From assembly GCA_002391235.1 (NCBI GenBank), contig DGRX01000001.1, positions 1-13,634 on the forward strand: a stretch of 13,634 nucleotides of DNA, in the 5' to 3' direction. A program made the position numbers and the translations under genes. This document shows, one piece after another, positions 6,042-12,818 of this stretch (the stretch's first letter is position 1; each line of letters begins with the position of its first letter). Under the pieces are notes generated by a model. It ran no database searches. It was not told where the DNA came from and saw only the letters and a list, made by a program, of their open reading frames with translations. Origin of the DNA: Treponema sp. UBA4377. GTDB lineage: Bacteria > Spirochaetota > Spirochaetia > Treponematales > Treponemataceae.

Positions 6042-7006
6042 TTCACCACATTAACTGGCGTTCCCGCCAAAAACTTTCGCAAGTTGTCCACGGCGATTCC
6101 CAACAAGCGCTCGCGGGTTTCCTTTGCGGCCCAGGCTACGTGCGGTGTGATGACGCAGTTGGGGGCGCCCAAAAGGGGGCAGTTGGCGGACATGGGCTCT
6201 TGCGACAAAACGTCGGCGCCAAAGCCAAAAAGTTTTTTGCTTTCCAGCGCCGCGCGGACTGCCGCCTCGTCAATCAAGGGGCCGCGCGCGGTGTTTAGCA
6301 AGATGGCGCCGTCTTTCATTTTTGCGAGCGCCGCTTGGTTTATCATTCCCTTGTTGTCGTCGGTAAGAGGACAGTGCAGGGAGACGATGTCGCTTCTTTG
6401 CAGCAATTCGTCAAGGCTTACGGATTCCACCGTAAAATTTTCTTTGCCAAAGTCTTCGATTTTTTTAGCCGTTCTTGAATGGGCGATGACTTTCATTCCA
6501 AGCGCGTTTGCGATTTTTGCCACGGCTTGGCCAATGCTTCCAAAGCCGACGACGCCAAAAGTTTTTCCCAAGAGTTCCGTAAGCGGATGCGTCCAATAGC
6601 AAAAGTCGGGGCTTTTTATCCAGCCGCCATTTTGGACGGAATCGTTGTGCGCGTGGACGCCGTTTGTCAATTCAAGCAAGAGCGCGAACGTCGCTTGCGC
6701 CACGGCCATCGTGCTGTAAGAAGGAATGTTTGTTACGGTGATTCCGCGTTCGCGCGCGGCGGCCGTGTCAATCACGTTGTAGCCGGTGGCGAAGACTCCG
6801 ATGTATTTTAGCTTTGGGCATTGCAAAAGAATTTCTTTTGTGATTTGGACTTTGTTCAAAAAAACAATGTCCGCGTCGCGCATGCGTTCCGCCGTAAGAT
6901 TTGCCGGCGTGCGCTCGTAGTATTCCAGCGTTCCAAATTCTTTGAGCGCGTCGTAGCTAAGGTCGCCGGGATTCAGCGCGTGGCCGTCAAGAATCACCAA
7001 TTTCAT
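6038..7006 (-). CDS. D-2-hydroxyacid dehydrogenase (glycerate/hydroxypyruvate type)
   Basis: The 322-residue product is a D-isomer-specific 2-hydroxyacid dehydrogenase. The Rossmann motif GFGSIG is at 154-159. The catalytic triad is R241 (NTARGPL), E270 (SQEPM) and H289 (TPHVAWA). Overall similarity is to glycerate dehydrogenase/hydroxypyruvate reductase. After the second Rossmann strand the sequence is VIAHSRT, with no acidic residue, which favours NADP(H) over NAD(H) by the usual rule. The start at 7006 is set by GGAGGA 8 nt upstream; the open frame continues upstream into proB but without a site. It is the third gene of argF-proB-dehydrogenase, 4 nt after the proB stop. The true substrate and the reason for its place in this operon are unknown. 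Confidence 0.9.
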   Translation of the reverse strand: MKLVILDGHALNPGDLSYDALKEFGTLEYYERTPANLTAERMRDADIVFLNKVQITKEILLQCPKLKYIGVFATGYNVIDTAAARERGITVTNIPSYSTMAVAQATFALLLELTNGVHAHNDSVQNGGWIKSPDFCYWTHPLTELLGKTFGVVGFGSIGQAVAKIANALGMKVIAHSRTAKKIEDFGKENFTVESVSLDELLQRSDIVSLHCPLTDDNKGMINQAALAKMKDGAILLNTARGPLIDEAAVRAALESKKLFGFGADVLSQEPMSANCPLLGAPNCVITPHVAWAAKETRERLLGIAVDNLRKFLAGTPVNVVN

Positions 7007-7010
7007 AAAA

Positions 7011-7814
7011 TCATTCCTCCGGCAAAAAGAGCGTTCCGTCGGCGCTTCCGTCGGCAAGCTTGTCCAAGATTTTTTCGCGGCCGCCGTTGGCAAGGATTAC
7101 CGGAATGTTGTAGGCAAAGCATTTTTGCGCGGCCTGCAATTTTGTTTCGATTCCGCCGGTTCCAAAAGCGTTGGTCTCGCCGATTGTGATGCGCTTTCTA
7201 AGCTCGTCGATGTTGGCCACGCTTTGGACAAGCTTTGCGTCGGGGTTTGTCTTGGGATTGTCGGAATAAACGCCGTCGATGTCGCTGAACAAAACCAGCA
7301 AGTCCGCTCCCCATAAGATTGAAGTCAGAGCGCTAAGGTTGTCGTTGTCGCCGATGGAATCTTCTTCAAAGGAAACGCTGTCGTTTTCGTTTATGATTGG
7401 AACAACTCCTTCGTCAACCAAAGTGAAGAGGGTGTTGCGAATGTTCAGCGTTTGAAGTTTGTTTTCAAAATTTTCTTTTACGAACAAAAGCTGGCCGATG
7501 TGGATTCCGCTTTCGGCAAAGGCTTTTCGCCACTGGCTCATAAGCTCAACTTGGCCAATCGCGCACAAGGCCTGCCTGTAATGGACGTCTTTTTTTCGCG
7601 CCCATTCCTTTAAGGCGCTCACTCCGCTTACCTGCGCGCCCGAAGAAACGACGGCGACTTGCTTTCCTGCGTCAATCAAATTTTTTACTTGCGCGGCAAA
7701 GGAATGCATGAAGTCCGTGTTTTGCGTTCCGTCGCTTTTGGCCAGCGTGTTGCTTCCGATTTTTATGACTATCTTTCGCGCTTTTTTTATCGCGTCTTTT
7801 ATTTGTTCGCTCAT
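7011..7814 (-). CDS. proB: Glutamate 5-kinase, short form without PUA domain
   Basis: The 267-residue protein catalyses ATP-dependent phosphorylation of glutamate, the first step of proline synthesis. The amino-acid kinase domain shows KIGSNTL near residue 18, VSSGAQVSG, NENDSVSFEEDSIGDNDNLSA (the glutamate-binding region), LFSDIDGVYSDNP and GTGGIETKLQAA. It ends after the kinase domain, whereas the E. coli enzyme carries a C-terminal PUA domain (about 367 residues in all). Short ProB proteins are known in other bacteria, so this is not a truncation. AAGGAA is 5 nt before the ATG. It lies 21 nt after argF. The partner proA is not adjacent but starts near 11306. Confidence 0.95.
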   Translation of the reverse strand: MSEQIKDAIKKARKIVIKIGSNTLAKSDGTQNTDFMHSFAAQVKNLIDAGKQVAVVSSGAQVSGVSALKEWARKKDVHYRQALCAIGQVELMSQWRKAFAESGIHIGQLLFVKENFENKLQTLNIRNTLFTLVDEGVVPIINENDSVSFEEDSIGDNDNLSALTSILWGADLLVLFSDIDGVYSDNPKTNPDAKLVQSVANIDELRKRITIGETNAFGTGGIETKLQAAQKCFAYNIPVILANGGREKILDKLADGSADGTLFLPEE

Positions 7815-7835
7815 GTTCGTTCCTTGTTAAAAGCC

Positions 7836-8822
7836 TTATATCGTCGCGGCGATGACGGCCTTGATTGTGTGCATTCTGTTTTCCGCCTCGTCAAAGACGA
7901 CAGACTGCGCGCTTTCAAAAACTTCGTCGGTCACTTCCATTTCGTTGATGCCGAATTTTTCGCTTATCTCTTTTCCGATCGTCGTGTTGAGGTCGTGGAA
8001 GGACGGAAGGTCGTGCATGAAAATCGCCGTGGGTTTGGCCTTTGCCATCACTTCTTTTGTGACTTGATACGGCTTTAGGTCGGCGATTCGTTCCGCCCAA
8101 ACTTCGTCCGGCTCGCCCATGCTGACCCAAACGTCGGTGTAAATTATGTCCGCGCCGCTGGTGGCCTTTGCGATATCCTCTTCAAGCGTGATGGAGCCGC
8201 CGCTTTCTTTTGCCCACGGCTCGCAGTCCTGGACAAGCTGCGCCGACGGAAAATATTTTTTTGGCGCGCAAAGCGTAAGGTTAAGTCCAAGCTTTGAGCA
8301 AACGACGCAAAGGGAGTTTCCGACATTGTAGCGCGCGTCGCCAAAGTAAACCAATTTTAAGCCCTTTAGCTTTCCAAAATGCTCGCGGATTGTCAGCATG
8401 TCGGCCAGCATTTGCGTGGGGTGGTATTCGTTGGTCAAGCCGTTCCAAACGGGAACCTCGGCGTGCTTGGCGAGCGTTTCCACGATTGACTGCTCAAAGC
8501 CGCGGTATTCGATTCCGTCGAACATGCGGCCAAGAACGCGGGCTGTGTCGGCGATGCTTTCTTTTTTTCCGATTTGTGAGCCTTCGGCCAAATATGTCGT
8601 TCCGATTCCCAAGTCGTGCGCCGCCACTTCAAACGAGCAGCGCGTTCTGGTGGAAGTCTTTTCAAAAATCAGCGCGATGTTCTTTCCCTTAAAAGTGTCC
8701 ACGCGCTTTCCGCGCTTCTTCTTTTTTTTGTAGTCGGCGGCCAAGTCCAAGAGGCCGACAATTTCTTCCGGCGTAAAATCCCTAAGCGTCAAAAAATCTC
8801 TTCCGCGCAAATTCAAAGCCAT
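7836..8822 (-). CDS. argF: Ornithine carbamoyltransferase with Cys-to-Asp change in HCLP motif
   Basis: The 328-residue cytoplasmic enzyme should make citrulline from ornithine and carbamoyl phosphate. Carbamoyl-phosphate motif STRTR is at 57-61, HPTQ at 134-137 and the ornithine loop SMG at 234-236; the C-terminal EVFESAQSVVFDEAENRMHTIKAV-type segment is nearly identical to that of E. coli OTC. The odd point is residue 271: the family has HCLPAFHD, with the Cys contacting ornithine, while this gene reads HDLPSFHD (codon GAC at 8012-8010). Either catalysis tolerates Asp or the amine substrate has shifted. GGAAGGA just before the ATG is a good ribosome site. It heads the argF-proB-dehydrogenase operon. 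OTC family identity is secure; exact substrate less so. Confidence 0.94.
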   Translation of the reverse strand: MALNLRGRDFLTLRDFTPEEIVGLLDLAADYKKKKKRGKRVDTFKGKNIALIFEKTSTRTRCSFEVAAHDLGIGTTYLAEGSQIGKKESIADTARVLGRMFDGIEYRGFEQSIVETLAKHAEVPVWNGLTNEYHPTQMLADMLTIREHFGKLKGLKLVYFGDARYNVGNSLCVVCSKLGLNLTLCAPKKYFPSAQLVQDCEPWAKESGGSITLEEDIAKATSGADIIYTDVWVSMGEPDEVWAERIADLKPYQVTKEVMAKAKPTAIFMHDLPSFHDLNTTIGKEISEKFGINEMEVTDEVFESAQSVVFDEAENRMHTIKAVIAATI

Positions 8823-8859
8823 ATATTCCTTCCTTATTTAATAGTAAAAAGAAAACAAT

Positions 8860-8890
8860 ATACTAGCGCTTTTTGCGCGTTTTTGCTAGT
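8860..8890 (-). promoter_or_regulatory. Candidate argF promoter and ACTAGC inverted repeat
   Basis: On the minus strand GCGC (8869-8866) abuts TAGTAT (8865-8860), a -10 candidate matching four of six bases. The -35 region 17 nt upstream is poor. ACTAGC (8862-8867) and GCTAGT (8885-8890) form 6-bp inverted arms around it, and a smaller GCGC-TTTTT-GCGC dyad lies inside. The leader of about 30 nt holds the ribosome site. Control by arginine is not visible: I see no ArgR box. Confidence 0.4.
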
Positions 8891-8891
8891 G

Positions 8892-8913
8892 GGCGGCGCT
8901 TCCTAGGCTTGCG
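8892..8913 (-). repeat. Promoter-upstream element, copy B
   Basis: Read on the minus strand from 8913 this begins CGCAAGCCTAGGAAG and matches the 64-85 segment upstream of the DUF3990 gene at about 19 of 21 positions with one gap. It lies 48 nt before the argF -10 candidate, nearly the same spacing as in copy A. Confidence 0.4.
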
Positions 8914-8989
8914 AATGATTTTTTGTTTGCGGGCGCGATGCGACGAGCGGCTTTTTGTTCGGCCCCTAGAATCCCCGCAAAAAAAGCGC

Positions 8990-8995
8990 TAATCT
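8990..8995 (+). promoter_or_regulatory. Possible -10 box of the serine hydrolase gene
   Basis: GCGC followed by TAATCT (8990-8995) lies 6 nt before the ATG at 9002, the same geometry as at 123 and 3555. No ribosome site is present. The hexamer matches only half of the consensus and the -35 region (TAGAAT, 8967-8972) is weak, so this rests mainly on position. Confidence 0.35.
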
Positions 8996-9001
8996 TTATC
9001 C

Positions 9002-10042
9002 ATGAAATGTTTTTGCAAGCCATTAACCGCGCTCCTTGCGGCGGCGATTTTTTCTTCCGCGATTTTCGCCGCGGAAAATTTTGAATGGAAGTCCGCTTCT
9101 CCAAAAAGCCTTGGGCTGAACGAGAAAAAAATCCAGGCCTTTTTGGCCGAGCTTCCTGACACGCTGGTGACTAGCTGCGTCATCGTAAAGGACGGAACAA
9201 TCGCAAGCGAATATTACAAGGCGGGCTATGGCGCGGATTCCGTTTTTAGCATGCAGTCGGTTTCAAAAAGCGTGACAAGCGCGGTTGTCGGAATCGCGAT
9301 TCAGCAGGGTTACTTTAAATTGGACGATACAATTTCGCAGTTTTTCCCGGAGGCAAAAAACTTGGCCGTTTGTCGCGGCGAGTCAAAGGCGCTTTTTGAA
9401 AAAATCACCGTGCGACACTTGCTTACAAACACAAGCGGCCTTGTCTCAACCGACAGCGCCGTTTGGGGCCAGTGGCGGGCCAGCGGCGACTTGATAAAAT
9501 TTTTGTTCGACAGGCCCATGCTGCATGAGCCTGGAAAAGTCTTTGAGTATTCAACCGGAAACACGCACTTGTTGGCGGCGATTGTCCAGCGGACCACAAA
9601 AAAATCCTTGGACCAATACGGCCGCCAAGTTTTGTTCGAGCCGCTGGGCATGCAAGGCGCGCGCTTTGACGCGGGGCCGGAAGGCGTTGGCGACGGCGGG
9701 AACGGTTTTCACATGACCGCGCGCGACATGGCCCGCTTTGGCCTTTTGTACTTGCAAGGCGGCGTTTGGCAGGGAAAGCGAATCGTTCCCGCGGAATGGG
9801 TGGAAGAATCAATAAAGATCCAAGTTCCCAAGCAAGCGCGCTACGGATTTCAGTGGTGGGTCCGCTGGTTTGGAAAGAGCGAGGCGCGCGGATTTTTCGC
9901 GCACGGTTGGGGCGAGCAAGTCATCGCCGTCCTTCCTTCAAAAAATCTTGTCGTGACTTTTTCCAGCCGCGAGCCGGACAACCGCAAGAACGCGACCTAC
10001 TGGCGCTGGATTGGCGATATTGTTGATTCGCTTAACCCCTGA
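9002..10042 (+). CDS. Exported serine hydrolase, beta-lactamase/class C fold
   Basis: The 346-residue protein has a signal peptide (MKCFCKPLTALLAAAIFSSA..., cleavage near IFA at 21-23) and a penicillin-binding-protein-like hydrolase domain. The nucleophile motif SxxK is S86-V-S-K89; the second motif is Y183 in EYSTGN; a C-terminal HGWGEQVI stretch replaces the KTG-type third motif, as is usual in this branch. Such enzymes act as esterases, amidases or D-amino-peptidases on varied substrates, so a beta-lactamase label is not justified. It probably works in the periplasm. The gene separates argF-proB from proA and runs opposite to both; its TGA overlaps the proA stop by 11 nt. The start has no ribosome site. 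Confidence 0.9.
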   Translation: MKCFCKPLTALLAAAIFSSAIFAAENFEWKSASPKSLGLNEKKIQAFLAELPDTLVTSCVIVKDGTIASEYYKAGYGADSVFSMQSVSKSVTSAVVGIAIQQGYFKLDDTISQFFPEAKNLAVCRGESKALFEKITVRHLLTNTSGLVSTDSAVWGQWRASGDLIKFLFDRPMLHEPGKVFEYSTGNTHLLAAIVQRTTKKSLDQYGRQVLFEPLGMQGARFDAGPEGVGDGGNGFHMTARDMARFGLLYLQGGVWQGKRIVPAEWVEESIKIQVPKQARYGFQWWVRWFGKSEARGFFAHGWGEQVIAVLPSKNLVVTFSSREPDNRKNATYWRWIGDIVDSLNP

Positions 10043-11306
10043 TTTGGCCGTCGCCGTCGATGAGGTACTTTACGGTGGTCAGCGCTTCAAGTCCCATCGG
10101 GCCTCGGATGTGAAGCTTTTGCGTGCTGATTCCAAGCTCGGCGCCAAAGCCAAATTCAAAGCCGTCGGTAAAGCGCGTTGAAGCGTTGACGTAAACGCAG
10201 GCCGCGTCTACCTTGCTTTGGAAGGCGCGGGCGCGCGCCCTGTTGTTGGTCACAATCGATTCGCTGTGCTTGGTGTTGTGGGCGTTGATGTATTCTATCG
10301 CGTCGTCAACGTCTTTTACGCTTTTTACGACGCATTCGTAATCCAAAAATTCATTTCCGTAATCTTGGTCCGTCGCCGCCACGACGCAGTCGGGCCTTCC
10401 GTTTTTTTGGGCGGAACTTTTTAGCGCTCCGATGCAGTCAGGGGCGGCGTGAAAAGTCACGCGGCCTGCAAATCGTTCCTCAAGCGCGGGCAAGAATTTT
10501 TCCAATATATTTTGGTTTACCAAAATCGCTTCTATCGCGTTGCAAACTCCGGGGCGTTGGATCTTAGCGTTCTCCGCTATGTCAAGCGCCATGTCCAAGT
10601 CGCCTTGGTCGTCAACGTAAAGGTGGCAGACTCCGCTTCCGGTTTCGATTACGGGGATGCGGGCGTTTTGCACGACGCTTTGGATAAGCTTTTTTCCGCC
10701 TCGGGGAAGAACCACGTCTATCAAGCCGCGCGCGTTCAGTATTTTGTCAACGTCGGAATGGTCTTGGCTTTCCAAAAGCTCAATCGCAGCCGCGACTCCG
10801 TCCGGGCAAGAAGAAAGGCCTTCTTTTATCGCGGCGCAAATCGCTTTGTTTGACTCCAAAGCCGCCGAAGAGCCGCGAAGCAAAATCGCGTTTCCGCTTT
10901 TGTAGGCAAGGCAAAAAGCGTCAACCGTTACGTTGGGGCGGCTTTCGTAGATTATGCAAACAACTCCAAGCGGAACCCTGACGCGCTTTATCTGAAGGCC
11001 CTTGGGGCTTTCCCAGCCGCCTTCGACTTTTCCAATCGGGTCTTCATGGTCGATTACGATTTGAACGCCTTGGCAAATGGAATCAAGCCGCGCGTCGTTT
11101 AGGCTTAGGCGGTCGATTAGCGGCTCGCTGGTTCCGTTTTTGCGCGCGTTGTCCACGTCGATTTTGTTGGCTTTTAAGATTGCCGCGCGGTTTTTGTTTA
11201 TCGAATCGATTACGCTTTTAAGCGCGGCGTTTTTTTGGCTTGCGTTTTGAAGGGCAAGAATGGAGGCGGCGCTTTTTAGTCCGCCGCAAATTCGCTCAAG
11301 GTCCAT
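10032..11306 (-). CDS. proA: Glutamate-5-semialdehyde dehydrogenase (gamma-glutamyl phosphate reductase)
   Basis: The 424-residue enzyme reduces gamma-glutamyl phosphate with NADPH, the second step of proline synthesis. Family motifs are VPLGVVCIIYESRPNV (111-126), VLPRGGKKLI (199-208), ETGSGVCHLYVD (221-232) and QRPGVCNAIE, where C255 is the catalytic cysteine. Full length, no defect seen. An AAGG lies about 8 nt before the ATG. It starts 9 nt after an unknown small gene, with which it is probably co-transcribed from a promoter near 11850-11877. It is unlinked from proB by about 2.2 kb and by an oppositely oriented hydrolase, although proBA is usually adjacent in other bacteria. Confidence 0.97.
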   Translation of the reverse strand: MDLERICGGLKSAASILALQNASQKNAALKSVIDSINKNRAAILKANKIDVDNARKNGTSEPLIDRLSLNDARLDSICQGVQIVIDHEDPIGKVEGGWESPKGLQIKRVRVPLGVVCIIYESRPNVTVDAFCLAYKSGNAILLRGSSAALESNKAICAAIKEGLSSCPDGVAAAIELLESQDHSDVDKILNARGLIDVVLPRGGKKLIQSVVQNARIPVIETGSGVCHLYVDDQGDLDMALDIAENAKIQRPGVCNAIEAILVNQNILEKFLPALEERFAGRVTFHAAPDCIGALKSSAQKNGRPDCVVAATDQDYGNEFLDYECVVKSVKDVDDAIEYINAHNTKHSESIVTNNRARARAFQSKVDAACVYVNASTRFTDGFEFGFGAELGISTQKLHIRGPMGLEALTTVKYLIDGDGQIRG

Positions 11307-11315
11307 AGGCGCGCC

Positions 11316-11843
11316 TTAGTAGTTGGCCAAGAAGAACATTCCCAAAAGCATTGCCACGCGGGCCTTGCTTTGTTCCCAATCCTGCTCTTGCGGAAGGCTT
11401 TTGACATAAAGCCAAAAGATTCCAAACTCAGGATCGATGCGCAAAGAATATTCCTCAAAGTCGGCGCTCTTGGCTTGGTTTCCGAACATCAAGTAAACGA
11501 CGTCGCCGACGATTTGCAAAAGCGTTGGATAGGATTTGTTCCACTGGCCTTTTGTGACAGCCTCGCTATATTCGTTCAATTTATAAAGAACGTTTTCCTT
11601 TAACTCAGCGTCCGATTTTTCTATCCATGTCTTTTGAACCAAAAGCGAAAGATTTTTTTGGAAGCTTGAAATCAACTTGCTTTCAAAGTCGGCCGCCTCT
11701 TTTGCAAAAAGCGCTTTGCCCGCTCCAAAAGCCGCGGCCAAAACGTCAGCGGCCGCAACATAATTTTTCCCTTCAACAAATTCCGAAATCGCGTTCAATA
11801 TTTTTTTATCTACATAACTATTTATTGTTTTGTCAAAAGTCAT
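11316..11843 (-). CDS. Hypothetical helical protein upstream of proA
   Basis: The 175-residue product is not recognised. It has no signal peptide and looks largely alpha-helical and soluble, with an Ala-rich segment (YVAAADVLAAAFGAGKALF, about residues 28-46). The ending, ARVAMLLGMFFLANY, is hydrophobic and might be buried or touch the membrane. It is the first gene of a likely two-gene transcript with proA (9-nt gap). Its promoter is good and its -10 box is 5 nt from the ATG, with no ribosome site. The linkage to proA may be only transcriptional; nothing in the protein points to proline metabolism. Confidence 0.78.
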   Translation of the reverse strand: MTFDKTINSYVDKKILNAISEFVEGKNYVAAADVLAAAFGAGKALFAKEAADFESKLISSFQKNLSLLVQKTWIEKSDAELKENVLYKLNEYSEAVTKGQWNKSYPTLLQIVGDVVYLMFGNQAKSADFEEYSLRIDPEFGIFWLYVKSLPQEQDWEQSKARVAMLLGMFFLANY

Positions 11844-11848
11844 AGCTT

Positions 11849-11877
11849 ATTTTACTTGTTATGAAAAAAATATTCAA
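11849..11877 (-). promoter_or_regulatory. Promoter of the hypothetical gene-proA operon, leaderless
   Basis: On the minus strand TTGAAT (11877-11872), exactly 17 nt and TAAAAT (11854-11849) form a good sigma70-type promoter. Five bases (AAGCT) separate the -10 box from the ATG at 11843, so transcription should start at the start codon. No Shine-Dalgarno sequence is present. Confidence 0.75.
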
Positions 11878-11906
11878 GGGTTATTTGCGTAAGCCGCGAC
11901 GCTTCG

Positions 11907-12818
11907 CTAGTAACTCATCCTCGTAAACGACACGCTTGCCGTCGTTTCGTCGACGGTGACAAGGCCAAAAACTTTTTTTGCAAGGTAGGCGCCGACGTCC
12001 GCTTCCTTGAACGGGCCAAGGTCGTAATCCGTGTCGGGATGGTAGTGGCCTTCAAAAATGTATTTGACGTTGGCGCCGGCAAAGTCAGCGATAAGGCGCG
12101 CCCGCTCTTGGACGTCGTTAATCGCAAAGTAAAAAATTCCTCCAGCGTAAAGAGGGTAGTGCATGAAAATTATTTTTGGCCGCGCGCTTTTTTCCAGCCT
12201 GTCTTCCAGCTCTTCGATTTGAGGGCCGCCTAAAGTTCCGTTGCCTGTGTCCAAGAACCAAAAGTCAAACTTGTTGGGGCCGCCCGCGTTCAAGGTGAAC
12301 GTGTAAAAAGAAGTTTGCGGATAGACTTTCTTTTTCCAAACTTCCCAACCGTTGTTGTAAATGTCGTGGTTTCCCAAAATCGAATAGACCTTGTAGTCGC
12401 TTGCGCCAAGCTCGTCTTTCGCTGTTTGGATCCAGCGGGCGGCGCTATTGTTGTAGTCGTCCGCTTCGCTTTCGTGGCCGCCGTCCAAGGTGTCTCCAAG
12501 GTTCACTATAAAGCGGGGGCGCAAGGCTGGGTCTGGATCTTGCAAAAGGCTTTTGAATTTTTTTAGAAAATCCTCTTCGCGCCGCCCGTATTTTTTTTCG
12601 CCAAAGTGGCAGTCGGTCACAACGACAAAAGAGTATTTGCCTCCGTTCCCCAATTGCGGAAGCTCTTGGCCCGACAGAACCTTGGGGCTTTTGGCCCTTT
12701 CCTCTACGCCGGTCGCGTTGTACAAAAAAATCGGCAAGCCCCAATTGCAGGCGGAAAAAAGAGATGCCATCATGCAAGAAAAAAATAAAAATCCAAGCGC
12801 GAACGATTTGTTTTTCAA
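11907..12818 (-). CDS. Lipoprotein metallophosphoesterase, calcineurin-like
   Basis: From the TTG at 12818 the product has 303 residues and starts MKNKSFALGFLFFSCMMASL, ending in lipobox FSAC (C24). It is thus a predicted lipoprotein with the loose lipobox typical of spirochaetes. The two-metal phosphoesterase motifs follow in order: D69-C-H71, GDTLD (108-112), GNHD (149-152), then MHYP and GHYH in the C-terminal half. The enzyme should hydrolyse phosphomonoesters or diesters outside the cytoplasm; the substrate is unknown. TTG is preferred over the ATG at 12839. It forms a TTGA overlap with the upstream stop, GTGAGG lies 8 nt before it, and the longer form would put charged residues ahead of the signal peptide. 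It is coupled to the outer-membrane protein gene. Confidence 0.88.
   Translation of the reverse strand: MKNKSFALGFLFFSCMMASLFSACNWGLPIFLYNATGVEERAKSPKVLSGQELPQLGNGGKYSFVVVTDCHFGEKKYGRREEDFLKKFKSLLQDPDPALRPRFIVNLGDTLDGGHESEADDYNNSAARWIQTAKDELGASDYKVYSILGNHDIYNNGWEVWKKKVYPQTSFYTFTLNAGGPNKFDFWFLDTGNGTLGGPQIEELEDRLEKSARPKIIFMHYPLYAGGIFYFAINDVQERARLIADFAGANVKYIFEGHYHPDTDYDLGPFKEADVGAYLAKKVFGLVTVDETTASVSFTRMSY

Noticed and set aside
6084..6599. Plus-strand open frame of 171 codons within the dehydrogenase gene
   Set aside because: It is complementary to conserved catalytic motifs of the dehydrogenase; stop-poor GC-rich third positions explain it.
7007..7093. ATG at 7093 as the start of the dehydrogenase
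   Set aside because: The extension overlaps proB by more than 80 nt and has no family similarity; GGAGGA precedes the ATG at 7006.
9002..10042. Naming the serine hydrolase a beta-lactamase resistance gene
   Set aside because: SxxK and a Tyr motif are shared by esterases and peptidases of the same fold, and the KTG-type motif is absent, so antibiotic hydrolysis is not supported.
10449..10853. Plus-strand open frame of 134 codons in proA
   Set aside because: Antisense to conserved proA motifs including the catalytic Cys region.
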